A stretch of DNA of 41,683 nt from positions 3,951 to 45,633 of the forward strand of contig NZRO01000037.1 of assembly GCA_002696275.1 (NCBI GenBank), written 5' to 3'. The position numbers and the translations under genes were made by a program. The notes under the pieces are model-generated. The model saw only the letters and a program-made list of their open reading frames with translations, was not told the origin of the DNA and made no database searches. This document shows, piece by piece, positions 1 through 8,282 of the stretch (the stretch's first letter is position 1; each line of letters opens with the position of its first letter). The DNA is from Flavobacteriales bacterium. Lineage in GTDB: Bacteria > Bacteroidota > Bacteroidia > Flavobacteriales > BACL11.

Positions 1-485
1 TTATAATACATACCAAGTTCTTTATATCTTGAAGCAGGGGTCATCTCTGGATTAGAAAAATATCGTTCCTCTGAAACATCCCAGGCATCTCTAAATTCGG
101 AGATATCTTCTTTAATATTATATCTTTTAACATGTTGATATCCCGAATACGCTCTCTCTACAGGATTTCGTAACATGATGATTATCTTAACATCATTTCC
201 CAAGTATTCTTTTATCTTAGGAATTACAATTTCAGGATACATCAAATACATTACTGATGACTCTCCTCTATATTTTAGATTTTCACCATCTAAAAATAAC
301 TTTTCATATGCTATTTTTTCAGATACGCCAACTGATATTCTTTCTGTACCAATCTCATTATTTATTAAAAAATGAGGTTCCTTTGGATCACACATAAATA
401 CATCATGGTGTTGATTTAAATAATTATGCAAAGATGTAGTACCACTTTTTGCTGCTCCTACTATTAATAAATTTGGTTTAGCCAT
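1..485 (-). CDS. Sulfotransferase, second tandem copy (3' part missing at window edge)
   Basis: Transfers a sulfuryl group from PAPS, probably to a glycan hydroxyl. My reading gives 161 residues from an ATG at 485 with the frame open to the window's left edge, so the C-terminal part is outside. The PAPS 5'-phosphosulfate loop is at residues 11-18 (AAKSGTTS) and the 3'-phosphate motif at about 104-114 (MLRNPVERAYS), both as in the sulfotransferase fold. The start overlaps the stop of the preceding sulfotransferase by one base (TAATG), so translation is probably coupled. It closely resembles that neighbour, which points to a tandem duplication, but it lacks a short insert near residue 35. The true acceptor cannot be told from sequence. 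Confidence 0.85.
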   Translation of the reverse strand, partial: MAKPNLLIVGAAKSGTTSLHNYLNQHHDVFMCDPKEPHFLINNEIGTERISVGVSEKIAYEKLFLDGENLKYRGESSVMYLMYPEIVIPKIKEYLGNDVKIIIMLRNPVERAYSGYQHVKRYNIKEDISEFRDAWDVSEERYFSNPEMTPASRYKELGMYY

Positions 486-1393
486 TATTTTGTCCAATGA
501 GTTACATCTCTATTAATTATTTTAGATAATTTCTGAACATCCTCCTTAAAATCATTTTTTAATTTTTGTCGAGTATTCACATTCATTTCTACGACCTCCT
601 TTGTTGAAATGTTTACCATCTTCTTTCTAAAGGAATATCTAATTTTCTTTGGAATTAAAATTTTTAACAACGACTTAAACCAATTAGTCTTCATAAAAAT
701 ATATTTTATGTATTTATTCTTCCATCTTTTTCCTCCAACATTGTGTCTTGTTATAAAATCTATATTTTCATCTTTATTCAATTCTAAAAAATCAAATGTT
801 TTAATCATTTCTTGTTCGGTGTTATCTCTAAAATCTTCATATAATATAATATGAACATTTTTAAATGAATTTTTAAATGCTCTCACCATTCTAGAATACA
901 TACCCATATCTTTATACATTACCATTGGAGTCAGATGAGGATCTAAATCTAATCTATTATCTTCTATTTCCAAAGCTTTTTCAAAAGTATACTGCTCTTT
1001 AAATCCTCTAGATACATGATGAAATGCAGAATATGCTCTATCTACAGGATTTCTTAACATGATTATAATTTTAATGTCTTCTCCTAAATATTTCTTTATA
1101 TTTTTAATAGAATGATTGTAATAATACAAGTATAGAACAGTAGATTCACCAATTGCTTTTTCGTCTTTAACAGAATCAAATAAAGAAATATATTCTTCCC
1201 AATTCCAAACTCCATAATGCAATCTATGCTCTACCAAATCTTTAATGAAAAACCTAGGCTCCTTCACCTTAATTCCTTTAGTATTATAAGATGGCATAAA
1301 AACATCTTGATGTTGATTTAAATAATTATGTAAAGATGAGGTTCCACTTTTAGCGGCTCCCACAATTAAGAAGTTAGGAAGTTTTCTTTTCAT
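485..1393 (-). CDS. Sulfotransferase family protein
   Basis: PAPS-dependent sulfotransferase of 302 residues, a usual length for bacterial and heparan-type sulfotransferases. The 5'-phosphosulfate binding loop AAKSGTSSL is at residues 13-21, and the 3'-phosphate binding motif MLRNPVDRAYS is at 112-122, followed by the helix that carries the serine contact. No signal peptide or membrane segment, so it acts in the cytoplasm, where PAPS is made. It overlaps the upstream flippase gene by 4 bases (ATGA) and the downstream sulfotransferase by one, inside an operon that also holds cysQ; the PAPS-making genes cysCDN diverge from the operon's start. This context suggests sulfation of an exported polysaccharide or glycolipid. 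The acceptor is inferred, not seen. Confidence 0.9.
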   Translation of the reverse strand: MKRKLPNFLIVGAAKSGTSSLHNYLNQHQDVFMPSYNTKGIKVKEPRFFIKDLVEHRLHYGVWNWEEYISLFDSVKDEKAIGESTVLYLYYYNHSIKNIKKYLGEDIKIIIMLRNPVDRAYSAFHHVSRGFKEQYTFEKALEIEDNRLDLDPHLTPMVMYKDMGMYSRMVRAFKNSFKNVHIILYEDFRDNTEQEMIKTFDFLELNKDENIDFITRHNVGGKRWKNKYIKYIFMKTNWFKSLLKILIPKKIRYSFRKKMVNISTKEVVEMNVNTRQKLKNDFKEDVQKLSKIINRDVTHWTK

Positions 1394-2718
1394 CTGTTAA
1401 TAAATGGAATATAAAAGGTATAAAAACCAAACTTTTGTTTTACTACAAGAACCATACTAAAGTTCCAAACTATTATACTGGACATTGAAGCCATAGCCGC
1501 TCCATTTATACCATATTCTGGGATAAGGATTAAGTTTAAAACTACATTTAAAATTGCACCAAGTAAAAGAATTCTTGCATAAATATTTTGATTTCCCGTC
1601 ATTTGTAAAATGTTTCCCACAGAACCCGAAAAGGAACTTATTAATCTACCGCAAGATAAGAAGATAAATGCAGTTACACCAACTTTAAATTCTTCTCCAA
1701 ATAATCCCAAAAAAAACTCAGGAAAAATAAAGAAAATAATTACTAAAGGAATAGAAGACCAAAAAATCATTTTTGTAGATTGATGAACAACTTTTTTCAA
1801 TCCTAACATATCTTTTTTAGCATACATTTCAGCAAATTTAGGAGAAGCTATACTATTTACAGACATTAGTGCAACAGCTGCAAACATTGATAATTTAAAT
1901 GCAGTATGATATATTCCAACATACTCTGTAGTCGTCATAGATCCTAACATTAGTTTATCTGTCCATGCCATTATAAACTGAACAGATTGAGCAAACATTA
2001 ACGGAATAGATATCTTTAAAATCTGAGAATAATTTAAAATCTCTAGTTCAGCTTTTTCTGCTCCAAAAGATTTTTTATTTAAATGATATCTGAAAGAGAA
2101 AAATGATAAAAGCGAGACAACCAATAATGAAACTAAATATGCATAAATTGGAACCTCATCATCTTGAATAAACTGATATATAATTAGAACGGAAACAATT
2201 GTAAATAAAGATTGAGACATTCTATAGAAAAAGGAAAACTCTGCGATTTTCTTCAATCCTCTTAAACTCTGATAGTGTAACATGAAAAAAGACATCGGTA
2301 ACACAAAAAATGCATTTAACTTAATATATTCCACTTTTGCGTTAATTAGGTCTGCAATAGGTTGTGCAAGAATATACATAAAAAATGAGGAAAGTAAAGA
2401 AGAAATTATTAAAATAAATACTACTTTTCTTCTAAATTTTAAAATACTCTTCCATTTATTCTGAGATGTAAAAGAAGCTATAAACCTTATTGAAGTTGTA
2501 TCTAAACCGAGTTTGGACAACAGAGTAAAAAGTCTCAAAACAGTAATTGCTAGAATATATTCTCCTAATCCATCTGCTCCAAATAGATGCGCAATGATTA
2601 ATGTTAATAGGTAACCAGTAGCTAAGCCTCCAAATCTTAAAAAGAACGAAAATCCGCTTCCTCTTAATAGTTCAGAAAAATCTTTGTCTCTTAGAGCTAA
2701 TTTTAACTTTTCTTTCAT
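1390..2718 (-). CDS. Polysaccharide/oligosaccharide flippase, Wzx/MATE-like
   Basis: A 442-residue integral membrane protein with about 12 hydrophobic helices spread along its full length and a short basic cytoplasmic N-terminus. The first helices, with the GSGFSFFLRFGGLATGY region at residues 20-36, look like the polysaccharide-biosynthesis (RfbX/Wzx) branch of the MOP superfamily, which flips lipid-linked oligosaccharide across the inner membrane. It lies 4 bases after cysQ and overlaps the next sulfotransferase by 4 bases, so it is probably co-made with the sulfation enzymes. The likely cargo is a sulfated, or to be sulfated, glycan. Substrate specificity cannot be read from the sequence. 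A drug/sodium antiporter of the same superfamily is the less likely alternative. Confidence 0.85.
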   Translation of the reverse strand: MKEKLKLALRDKDFSELLRGSGFSFFLRFGGLATGYLLTLIIAHLFGADGLGEYILAITVLRLFTLLSKLGLDTTSIRFIASFTSQNKWKSILKFRRKVVFILIISSLLSSFFMYILAQPIADLINAKVEYIKLNAFFVLPMSFFMLHYQSLRGLKKIAEFSFFYRMSQSLFTIVSVLIIYQFIQDDEVPIYAYLVSLLVVSLLSFFSFRYHLNKKSFGAEKAELEILNYSQILKISIPLMFAQSVQFIMAWTDKLMLGSMTTTEYVGIYHTAFKLSMFAAVALMSVNSIASPKFAEMYAKKDMLGLKKVVHQSTKMIFWSSIPLVIIFFIFPEFFLGLFGEEFKVGVTAFIFLSCGRLISSFSGSVGNILQMTGNQNIYARILLLGAILNVVLNLILIPEYGINGAAMASMSSIIVWNFSMVLVVKQKFGFYTFYIPFINR

Positions 2719-2722
2719 TAGC

Positions 2723-3517
2723 TTATTTTACCAAGAACCAAGGGTTTAGAAGATCTTCTTTATTATATTCTACGGGTTTTTCAGAATTAAATTGCAAAAC
2801 CTGAAATCCAGCCATTCTACAAATAGCGTCTCCAGCTGCAGTATCCCACTCCATAGTTGGAGCATACCTAGGATAAGAATCTGCTTTTCCTTCAGCAACC
2901 ATACATAATTTTAAAGACGAACCTACTGAAATTACCTCCACATCTCCGTACTCATGTTTTTTCTGATTAATAAATTCTTCTGTCTCTTTCGACATATGTG
3001 ATCTTGATCCCACAATTACATATGAATCTCTTTTTGAAAATATAGGTAATGAAATCGATTCTGATATTAAGTTTTCTACATTATCTATACATTTGCTACA
3101 TCCAGATTTTTTGTAAGAACCAATACCTTCAAGAGAAAAATATAGATCTTCTTTAACAGGGACATAAATAACACCCATAATCGGATTACCTTTATAAATT
3201 AAGGCAATATTTACCGTGAACTCACCATTCCTCTTTACAAACTCCTTAGTTCCATCTAATGGATCTACTAACCAAGAATATTCCCATTTTTTTCTTACTA
3301 AATAAGGTGTTTTAGCACCCTCTTCACTTAAAATTGGTAAATTTGTTTTTTTAAGAAAACTATCAATTACCGCATTACAATTTTTGTCCGCTAAAGTTAA
3401 AGGTGATTTATCAGCTTTATGCTCTACAGCAAACTCTGAATCATACACTTTCATTATAGCTTGCCCTCCTTTAAAAGAAGCGTTTATTGCTATTTTTAAT
3501 AACTCACTAAAATTCAA
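2723..3517 (-). CDS. cysQ: 3'(2'),5'-bisphosphate nucleotidase CysQ
   Basis: Hydrolyses PAP (adenosine 3',5'-bisphosphate), the by-product left when a sulfotransferase uses PAPS, to AMP and phosphate. The 264 residues match the usual family length. The inositol-monophosphatase-fold metal motifs are present: SEEG at about 64-67, DPLDGT at 85-90 and EWDTAAGD at 223-230, which supply the acidic metal ligands and the catalytic threonine region. It is the second gene of the leftward operon (18 bases after deoC, 4 before the flippase), ahead of two sulfotransferases that would produce PAP. This links it to sulfation rather than only to sulfate assimilation. No reductive sulfate genes (cysH, cysI, cysJ) are seen in the window. 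Confidence 0.92.
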   Translation of the reverse strand: MNFSELLKIAINASFKGGQAIMKVYDSEFAVEHKADKSPLTLADKNCNAVIDSFLKKTNLPILSEEGAKTPYLVRKKWEYSWLVDPLDGTKEFVKRNGEFTVNIALIYKGNPIMGVIYVPVKEDLYFSLEGIGSYKKSGCSKCIDNVENLISESISLPIFSKRDSYVIVGSRSHMSKETEEFINQKKHEYGDVEVISVGSSLKLCMVAEGKADSYPRYAPTMEWDTAAGDAICRMAGFQVLQFNSEKPVEYNKEDLLNPWFLVK

Positions 3518-3535
3518 TCTTTTACTTTTTTATTT

Positions 3536-4243
3536 TTATTCCTTTTTAAAAATTTTTAATGCATTTGATGTCCCAACTCGAGTAGCTCCAGCTTCAATCA
3601 TTTGTATAAACTCAGAAAAATTCGACACTCCTCCTGATGCTTTTATTGGTAATTTTCCTGAAACAGAATTCATTAGTTTTACATCTTTGATAGTTGCTCC
3701 AAAACCTCCATAATATCCTGTTGAAGTTTTTACAAAAACTGACTCACAAAAATCTGGAAAATTTTCACTTACAATTTTTGAAATACGTTTCGTAATTCCA
3801 TTAATTTCTTCTTTTGAAAGAGCTCCCGTTTCAATAATCCACTTTACTGTTTTTTTATTTTCATATCCTATCCTGGTTCCTTCAAGTATATCCTTGTCAA
3901 ATTTATCGAAACGCTTTTGTTTGTATATATTATAATCTGAAACATAATCAATGTCGTCAACTCCTAATTCGATTACTTCTATTGCTTGAGTAATTTTTTC
4001 TTCGGTTGATGAATCTCCAAAAGGAAAATCTATAACAGTTCCAACTAAAACATTTGATTTAGATTTTTTAATCAACTCATTTGCTAAGCTAATATACATA
4101 GGACGAATCATAACTAACTTAAAATTATGCTTAATTGCCTCATTAACTAAATTCTCAACTATCATCTTATTTTGATCTTCAGATATTAGCGCTTGTTCCG
4201 CTGTTTTTAGATAAGTTGAATCTAAATAATCTTCAATTTTCAT
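3536..4243 (-). CDS. deoC: DeoC-type aldolase (deoxyribose-phosphate aldolase family)
   Basis: A 235-residue class I aldolase of the DeoC family, whose known reaction splits 2-deoxyribose-5-phosphate into glyceraldehyde-3-phosphate and acetaldehyde. The Schiff-base lysine sits in VKTSTG (K172), the second active-site lysine in IKASGG (K201), and the proton-relay aspartate in VDDIDYV (D99). Some family positions differ: the usual VIGFP loop reads VIDFPFG (70-76), and the segment around residue 45 reads MIRP where many members have CVNP. It is the first gene of the operon with cysQ, the flippase and sulfotransferases, and diverges from cysC by 92 bases. The fold and chemistry are well supported; the natural substrate is less certain because of the odd setting and loop change. 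Confidence 0.82.
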   Translation of the reverse strand: MKIEDYLDSTYLKTAEQALISEDQNKMIVENLVNEAIKHNFKLVMIRPMYISLANELIKKSKSNVLVGTVIDFPFGDSSTEEKITQAIEVIELGVDDIDYVSDYNIYKQKRFDKFDKDILEGTRIGYENKKTVKWIIETGALSKEEINGITKRISKIVSENFPDFCESVFVKTSTGYYGGFGATIKDVKLMNSVSGKLPIKASGGVSNFSEFIQMIEAGATRVGTSNALKIFKKE

Positions 4244-4259
4244 GTTCCAAAATTTCTCA

Positions 4260-4267
4260 CAAATCTA
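4260..4267 (-). promoter_or_regulatory. Putative -7 box for the deoC-cysQ-flippase-sulfotransferase operon
   Basis: Reading leftward, the bases are TAGATTTG, a match to the Bacteroidota -7 consensus TAnnTTTG, 16 bases before the deoC start. A clear -33 TTTG at normal spacing is not seen. It is the only such match on this strand in the 92-base divergent gap. Confidence 0.4.
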
Positions 4268-4315
4268 ATAATTTTATACCATATTGATAACAATTTACTT
4301 TTCAGTTATTTTTAT

Positions 4316-4323
4316 TAAATTTG
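4316..4323 (+). promoter_or_regulatory. Putative -7 box for cysCDN
   Basis: TAAATTTG matches the Bacteroidota -7 consensus TAnnTTTG, ending 12 bases before the cysC ATG, with TTTA at 4294-4297 as a weak -33 candidate (18-base spacer). The leader would be only a few bases long. It is back to back with the deoC box. Confidence 0.35.
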
Positions 4324-4335
4324 ACAACTTAATTT

Positions 4336-4944
4336 ATGAAAGAGGAAAAAGAAAATATATTCACGATTTTTGATGATATTCTTCAAAGAGAAGATAAAGA
4401 ATCTTTACTACAACAAAGATCAATAGTGATTTGGATGACAGGACTTTCTGGATCTGGAAAAACAACTGTTGCTAAAGGAGTAGAAAGATATCTACATAAT
4501 ATTGGAATATTAAATCAGATTCTTGATGGGGATAACATTCGAGTGGGAATAAGCAACAATCTCACTTTTTCTTATAAAGATAGAGAAGAAAATATCAGAA
4601 GAATTGCTGAAGTAAGTAAGTTATTTTTGAACTGCGGTATTGTAACTTTAAATTGTTTTGTAAGTCCAACAATTGAGATAAGAAACATTGCTAAAGATAT
4701 TATTGGAGAGGAAAATTTTATTGAGGTCTATATTAATGCATCATTAGAAAGTTGTGAAGAAAGAGATATAAAAGGTCTTTACAAGAAAGCAAGAACAGGA
4801 GAAATTAAAGATTTTACTGGAATTAGCGCACCATTTGAAGCTCCAGAAAATCCTGATATAGTAATAAACACAAATAAACTTTCGATTGATGAATCGATAC
4901 AGAAAGTTTTAGACTATATTTTACCGATAATTAAAAATAAGTAA
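4336..4944 (+). CDS. cysC: Adenylyl-sulfate kinase CysC
   Basis: Phosphorylates APS at the 3' position to make PAPS, the sulfate donor for sulfotransferases. The 202 residues fit a stand-alone kinase. The Walker A loop GLSGSGKT is at 36-43. The APS-binding LDGDNIRVG segment and the following helix rich in RREN-type residues (DREENIRRIAEVS) are present, as is the CFVSP loop with its serine. The C-terminal part has the family's FTGISAPFEAPENPDI-like lid. It starts the rightward operon and is followed 2 bases later by cysD. PAPS rather than APS production fits the sulfotransferases encoded across the divergent promoter region. Confidence 0.95.
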   Translation: MKEEKENIFTIFDDILQREDKESLLQQRSIVIWMTGLSGSGKTTVAKGVERYLHNIGILNQILDGDNIRVGISNNLTFSYKDREENIRRIAEVSKLFLNCGIVTLNCFVSPTIEIRNIAKDIIGEENFIEVYINASLESCEERDIKGLYKKARTGEIKDFTGISAPFEAPENPDIVINTNKLSIDESIQKVLDYILPIIKNK

Positions 4945-4946
4945 AA

Positions 4947-5852
4947 ATGAGTTCATATAATTTAACACACTTAAAGGAATTAGAATCTGAGGCTATTTTT
5001 ATATTAAGAGAAGTAGCTGCTCAATTTGAAAAGCCTGTAATGCTTTTCTCTGGAGGTAAAGATTCTATTATTATGTTTCATTTAGCAAGAAAAGCATTTT
5101 ACCCAGGAAAAATTCCTTTTCCACTAATGCATGTAGACACTGGTCATAATTTCCCTGAAACTCTTAAATTTAGGGATAGATTAATGGAAGAAACTGGGGA
5201 AAATCTTATTGTAAAATATGTACAAGATTCTATAGACAGAGGAACTGCCGTGGAAGAAATAGGTCTGAATCCATCTAGAAATGGACTTCAAACCGTTACT
5301 CTCTTAGAGGGATTAGAAGAAGGAAAATATGATTGTGCAATGGGTGGAGCTAGAAGGGATGAAGAAAAAGCAAGAGCCAAAGAAAGATTCTTTTCTCATA
5401 GAGACGAGTTTGGTCAATGGGATCCGAAAAACCAAAGACCCGAATTATGGAATCTATTTAATGGGAGGAAGAGAATCGGGGAACATTTTAGGGTATTCCC
5501 TATCTCAAATTGGACCGAAATGGACGTATGGCAATATATATTACATGAAAGCATTGAATTACCTTCCCTGTATTTTTCTCATAAAAGAGAGGTTGTTAAT
5601 CGTGATGGTGTACTTCTTGGAAAATGTGATTATATCACTCTAAAAGATGGAGAAAAATGGGAGGAGAAAACAGTAAGATGTAGAACTATTGGAGATATGA
5701 CGTGTACAGGTGTTTCTGAATCAACAGCTAAAACCCTAGAAGATATTATTGAAGAAGTTGCATCTACAAGAATAACAGAAAGAGGAGGTAGAGCTGATGA
5801 TAAAAGATCCGAGGCTGCTATGGAAGACAGGAAAAAAGAAGGGTATTTTTAA
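4947..5852 (+). CDS. cysD: Sulfate adenylyltransferase small subunit CysD
   Basis: Catalytic subunit of the heterodimeric ATP sulfurylase, which joins ATP and sulfate to form APS and pyrophosphate, driven by GTP hydrolysis on CysN. The 301 residues match the family. A PP-loop SGGKDS is near residue 35, followed by the MHVDTGHNFPE segment, and GGARRDEEKARAKER is near 133, all typical of CysD. The C-terminus has the usual Arg-rich tail (TERGGRADD, EDRKKEGYF). It sits 2 bases after cysC and 11 before cysN, so the three are almost certainly one transcript. Confidence 0.96.
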   Translation: MSSYNLTHLKELESEAIFILREVAAQFEKPVMLFSGGKDSIIMFHLARKAFYPGKIPFPLMHVDTGHNFPETLKFRDRLMEETGENLIVKYVQDSIDRGTAVEEIGLNPSRNGLQTVTLLEGLEEGKYDCAMGGARRDEEKARAKERFFSHRDEFGQWDPKNQRPELWNLFNGRKRIGEHFRVFPISNWTEMDVWQYILHESIELPSLYFSHKREVVNRDGVLLGKCDYITLKDGEKWEEKTVRCRTIGDMTCTGVSESTAKTLEDIIEEVASTRITERGGRADDKRSEAAMEDRKKEGYF

Positions 5853-5863
5853 AAATAAAGAAA

Positions 5864-7132
5864 ATGATCGAAACGAAAGGATATTTAGATATGGAGTTAT
5901 TACGCTTCACAACTGCAGGAAGTGTAGACGATGGAAAAAGTACATTGATCGGTAGATTACTGTATGATAGTAAAGCCATCTTTGAAGATCAGATGGACAT
6001 TTTAGAAGAGACAAGTAAACAAAGAGGAGAAGAAGGAATAAATCTTGCACTTTTAACTGATGGATTAAGATCAGAACGAGAACAAGGAATTACTATTGAT
6101 GTTGCTTATAGATATTTTGCAACGCCTAAAAGAAAATTTATTATTGCGGATACTCCTGGACATATACAGTATACAAGAAATATGGTTACTGGGGCCTCTA
6201 CTGCAAATCTAGCTATTTTACTTGTAGACGCAAGAATCGGGGTAATAGAACAAACTAAAAGACATGCTTTTATTGCTTCTTTACTACAAATTCCTCACAT
6301 TGCAGTTTGTATCAATAAAATGGATTTAGTAAATTATGATAAAGAAGCTTATGAGAAAATTAAATCAGATTTTCAAAGATTCTCTGCTAAGTTAGAGATT
6401 AAAGATGTTCACTTTATACCAATATCTGCACTTCATGGGGATAATGTTGTAGATAGATCCAGTAGAATGGATTGGTACGAAGGATCTACATTAATGCATT
6501 TATTAGAAAACATTCATATTGGATCAGATCATAATCATGTAGACTGCAGATTTCCTGTACAATTTGTTATCCGCCCTCAGTCAAAAGAATATCCTGATTA
6601 TAGAGGATACTCTGGTAGAGTTGAAGGAGGAGTATTTAAAGAGGGAGATGAAATTACTGTTTTACCTTCAGGATTTACTTCAAAAATCAAATCAATTGAC
6701 ACATTTGATGGCCCTATTAAAGAAGCTTTTTCTCCAATGTCAATTTGTATGACATTAGAAGATGATATCGATATTAGCAGAGGAGATATGTTAGTTAGAG
6801 AAAATAATCAACCAAATGCAGAACAAGATATTGATGTGATGATTTGTTGGATGAACGAAAGAAAAATGATTCTTAGAGGAAAATATACTATCAGACATAC
6901 TACTCAAACCGCTAGATGTATTGTTAAAGATGTAAAATACAAAATGGATATTAATACTTTACATAGAGATGAAGAAGATAAAGAAATTGGACTAAATGAT
7001 ATTGGGAGAATATCAATCAGAACAACTAAACCTCTTTTCTTTGACAGTTACAGAAGAAACAGAAATACTGGAAGTATCATTCTTATAGATGAAGCAACAA
7101 ATGAAACAGTTGCAGCTGGTATGATTATATAA
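5864..7132 (+). CDS. cysN: Sulfate adenylyltransferase large subunit CysN (GTPase)
   Basis: GTPase subunit that powers APS formation by CysD. The 422 residues carry a translation-factor-type G domain: GSVDDGKS at 19-26 (G1), DTPGH at 96-100 (G3) and NKMD at 151-154 (G4), then two beta-barrel domains as in EF-Tu relatives. The protein ends without an APS-kinase domain, consistent with a separate cysC gene; in some bacteria the two are fused as NodQ. It is the last gene of cysCDN, and a hairpin with T-runs on both sides follows 17 bases later. Confidence 0.95.
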   Translation: MIETKGYLDMELLRFTTAGSVDDGKSTLIGRLLYDSKAIFEDQMDILEETSKQRGEEGINLALLTDGLRSEREQGITIDVAYRYFATPKRKFIIADTPGHIQYTRNMVTGASTANLAILLVDARIGVIEQTKRHAFIASLLQIPHIAVCINKMDLVNYDKEAYEKIKSDFQRFSAKLEIKDVHFIPISALHGDNVVDRSSRMDWYEGSTLMHLLENIHIGSDHNHVDCRFPVQFVIRPQSKEYPDYRGYSGRVEGGVFKEGDEITVLPSGFTSKIKSIDTFDGPIKEAFSPMSICMTLEDDIDISRGDMLVRENNQPNAEQDIDVMICWMNERKMILRGKYTIRHTTQTARCIVKDVKYKMDINTLHRDEEDKEIGLNDIGRISIRTTKPLFFDSYRRNRNTGSIILIDEATNETVAAGMII

Positions 7133-7147
7133 AACTTATTAACTCTC

Positions 7148-7180
7148 AAAAAAACATTTGAAAATCAAGTGTTTTTAAAA
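7148..7180. terminator. Bidirectional terminator between convergent cysN and tonB
   Basis: AAAAACATTTG (7150-7160) pairs with CAAGTGTTTTT (7166-7176), with one G-U pair and a 5-base loop. The rightward transcript ends in five U; the leftward one in seven. Genes converge here, so it probably serves both. A second short AT-only inverted repeat lies at 7181-7198. Confidence 0.7.
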
Positions 7181-7196
7181 AAACTAAATTTTTAGT

Positions 7197-7886
7197 TTAT
7201 CCTAAAGTACATTTAATAGGTACCGTATATTTTACAGGAACTGGTTTTCCTATTTGTTTGCCTGGAGCAAAAATTGGAAAGTCTTCCACAACATCGATAC
7301 ATGCTTTATCAACATGCTTGTCTAGTCCTCTTAATATTTTGACTCTTCCTACTTTACCATCCTTTTCTACAACAAATTCTAAAATTACTCTTCCCTCTAC
7401 TCCATTTGCCTTAGCTATCTCAGGATATCTAAAATTTCTTGCGATATACTTCATGATTTCAGTTTGAGTACAAACTTCATCTGTACAATCACCCCACATT
7501 GGCATCTGCTCTACAGAAATAAATGGCTCCGAAAACTCCTCTTCTTCCATTTCCATCATTTCATCCTGATCAGTTTCCGCGTCCTCAACATCTAATTCAA
7601 TATCTAACTCCTCATCATCTTCTTTAATCTCAATTTCCTCCGGAGCTTCTGGTGGTTTTTCCTCTGGTGGAGGTGGTGGTTTTACTTCTTCAGGTCGTGT
7701 AATTTCAATATCCTCTTCATCTAATGCGTCCATCTCTAAGTCTCCAAAACCATCTATGGTTAAGCCATCATATGACTTGTATTCATACGCTCCTATTACT
7801 AAAAGTAAAGAGATAATTAAGCCAATTTGTAAGAAAATACCTTTTTTCTTTTCTAAATCAACTTTAGGGTTCTTCTTTAATTTCAT
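7197..7886 (-). CDS. TonB energy-transducing protein
   Basis: Links the proton-motive force, through ExbB/ExbD, to outer-membrane receptors. The 229 residues comprise a short basic N-terminus, one membrane helix (about 17-34), a periplasmic linker and a TonB C-terminal domain (about 141-228, with YPEIAKANGVEGRV and the FPIFAPGKQIGKPVPV region). The linker has a Pro run at 70-74 and is very acidic at 85-118 rather than the Pro-Lys linker of proteobacterial TonB; this is common in Bacteroidota. A CTDEVC pair lies at 134-139, before the folded domain. It follows gcvH by 4 bases, so it is probably the last gene of that transcript. Its partner receptors are not in the window. Confidence 0.9.
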   Translation of the reverse strand: MKLKKNPKVDLEKKKGIFLQIGLIISLLLVIGAYEYKSYDGLTIDGFGDLEMDALDEEDIEITRPEEVKPPPPPEEKPPEAPEEIEIKEDDEELDIELDVEDAETDQDEMMEMEEEEFSEPFISVEQMPMWGDCTDEVCTQTEIMKYIARNFRYPEIAKANGVEGRVILEFVVEKDGKVGRVKILRGLDKHVDKACIDVVEDFPIFAPGKQIGKPVPVKYTVPIKCTLG

Positions 7887-7890
7887 AGTC

Positions 7891-8268
7891 TTAAGATATT
7901 AAGTTTTTATATTCTTCTGCAGAAAGTAAACTGTTTAAGTCTGTATCATCAGATATAGTAGATTTAATAATCCAACCTTCATTATAAGGTGATGTGTTGA
8001 TTAACTCAGGGGAATCTTCAAGTTCCATATTAAATTCTATAACTTCACCACTAATGGGCATAAACAAATCAGAAACAGTTTTAACAGCCTCTATAGTTCC
8101 AAAAACTTCTTCTGATTCTAATTCCTCACCTTCAGTGTCTACCTCTACAAATACGATATCTCCAAGTTCACTTTGAGCAAAAGATGTAATGCCAATTATT
8201 GCGACATCACCATCAATCTTTACCCATTCATGATCTTTTGTATATTTTAAATTTTCTGGAATATTCAT
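7891..8268 (-). CDS. gcvH: Glycine cleavage system H protein
   Basis: Lipoylated carrier that shuttles the aminomethyl group between the P, T and L proteins in glycine breakdown. The 125 residues are the standard size. The lipoyl attachment lysine is K63 in the EAVKTVSD motif, and the N-terminal YTKDHEW segment and the GITSFAQSELGDIVFVEV stretch are characteristic. It follows sprA by 45 bases and has its own promoter-like sequence overlapping the sprA end. The other glycine cleavage genes are not nearby; a lone gcvH by sprA is, from memory, a recurring arrangement in flavobacteria. Confidence 0.96.
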   Translation of the reverse strand: MNIPENLKYTKDHEWVKIDGDVAIIGITSFAQSELGDIVFVEVDTEGEELESEEVFGTIEAVKTVSDLFMPISGEVIEFNMELEDSPELINTSPYNEGWIIKSTISDDTDLNSLLSAEEYKNLIS

Positions 8269-8282
8269 ATTTAAATTTTTTA

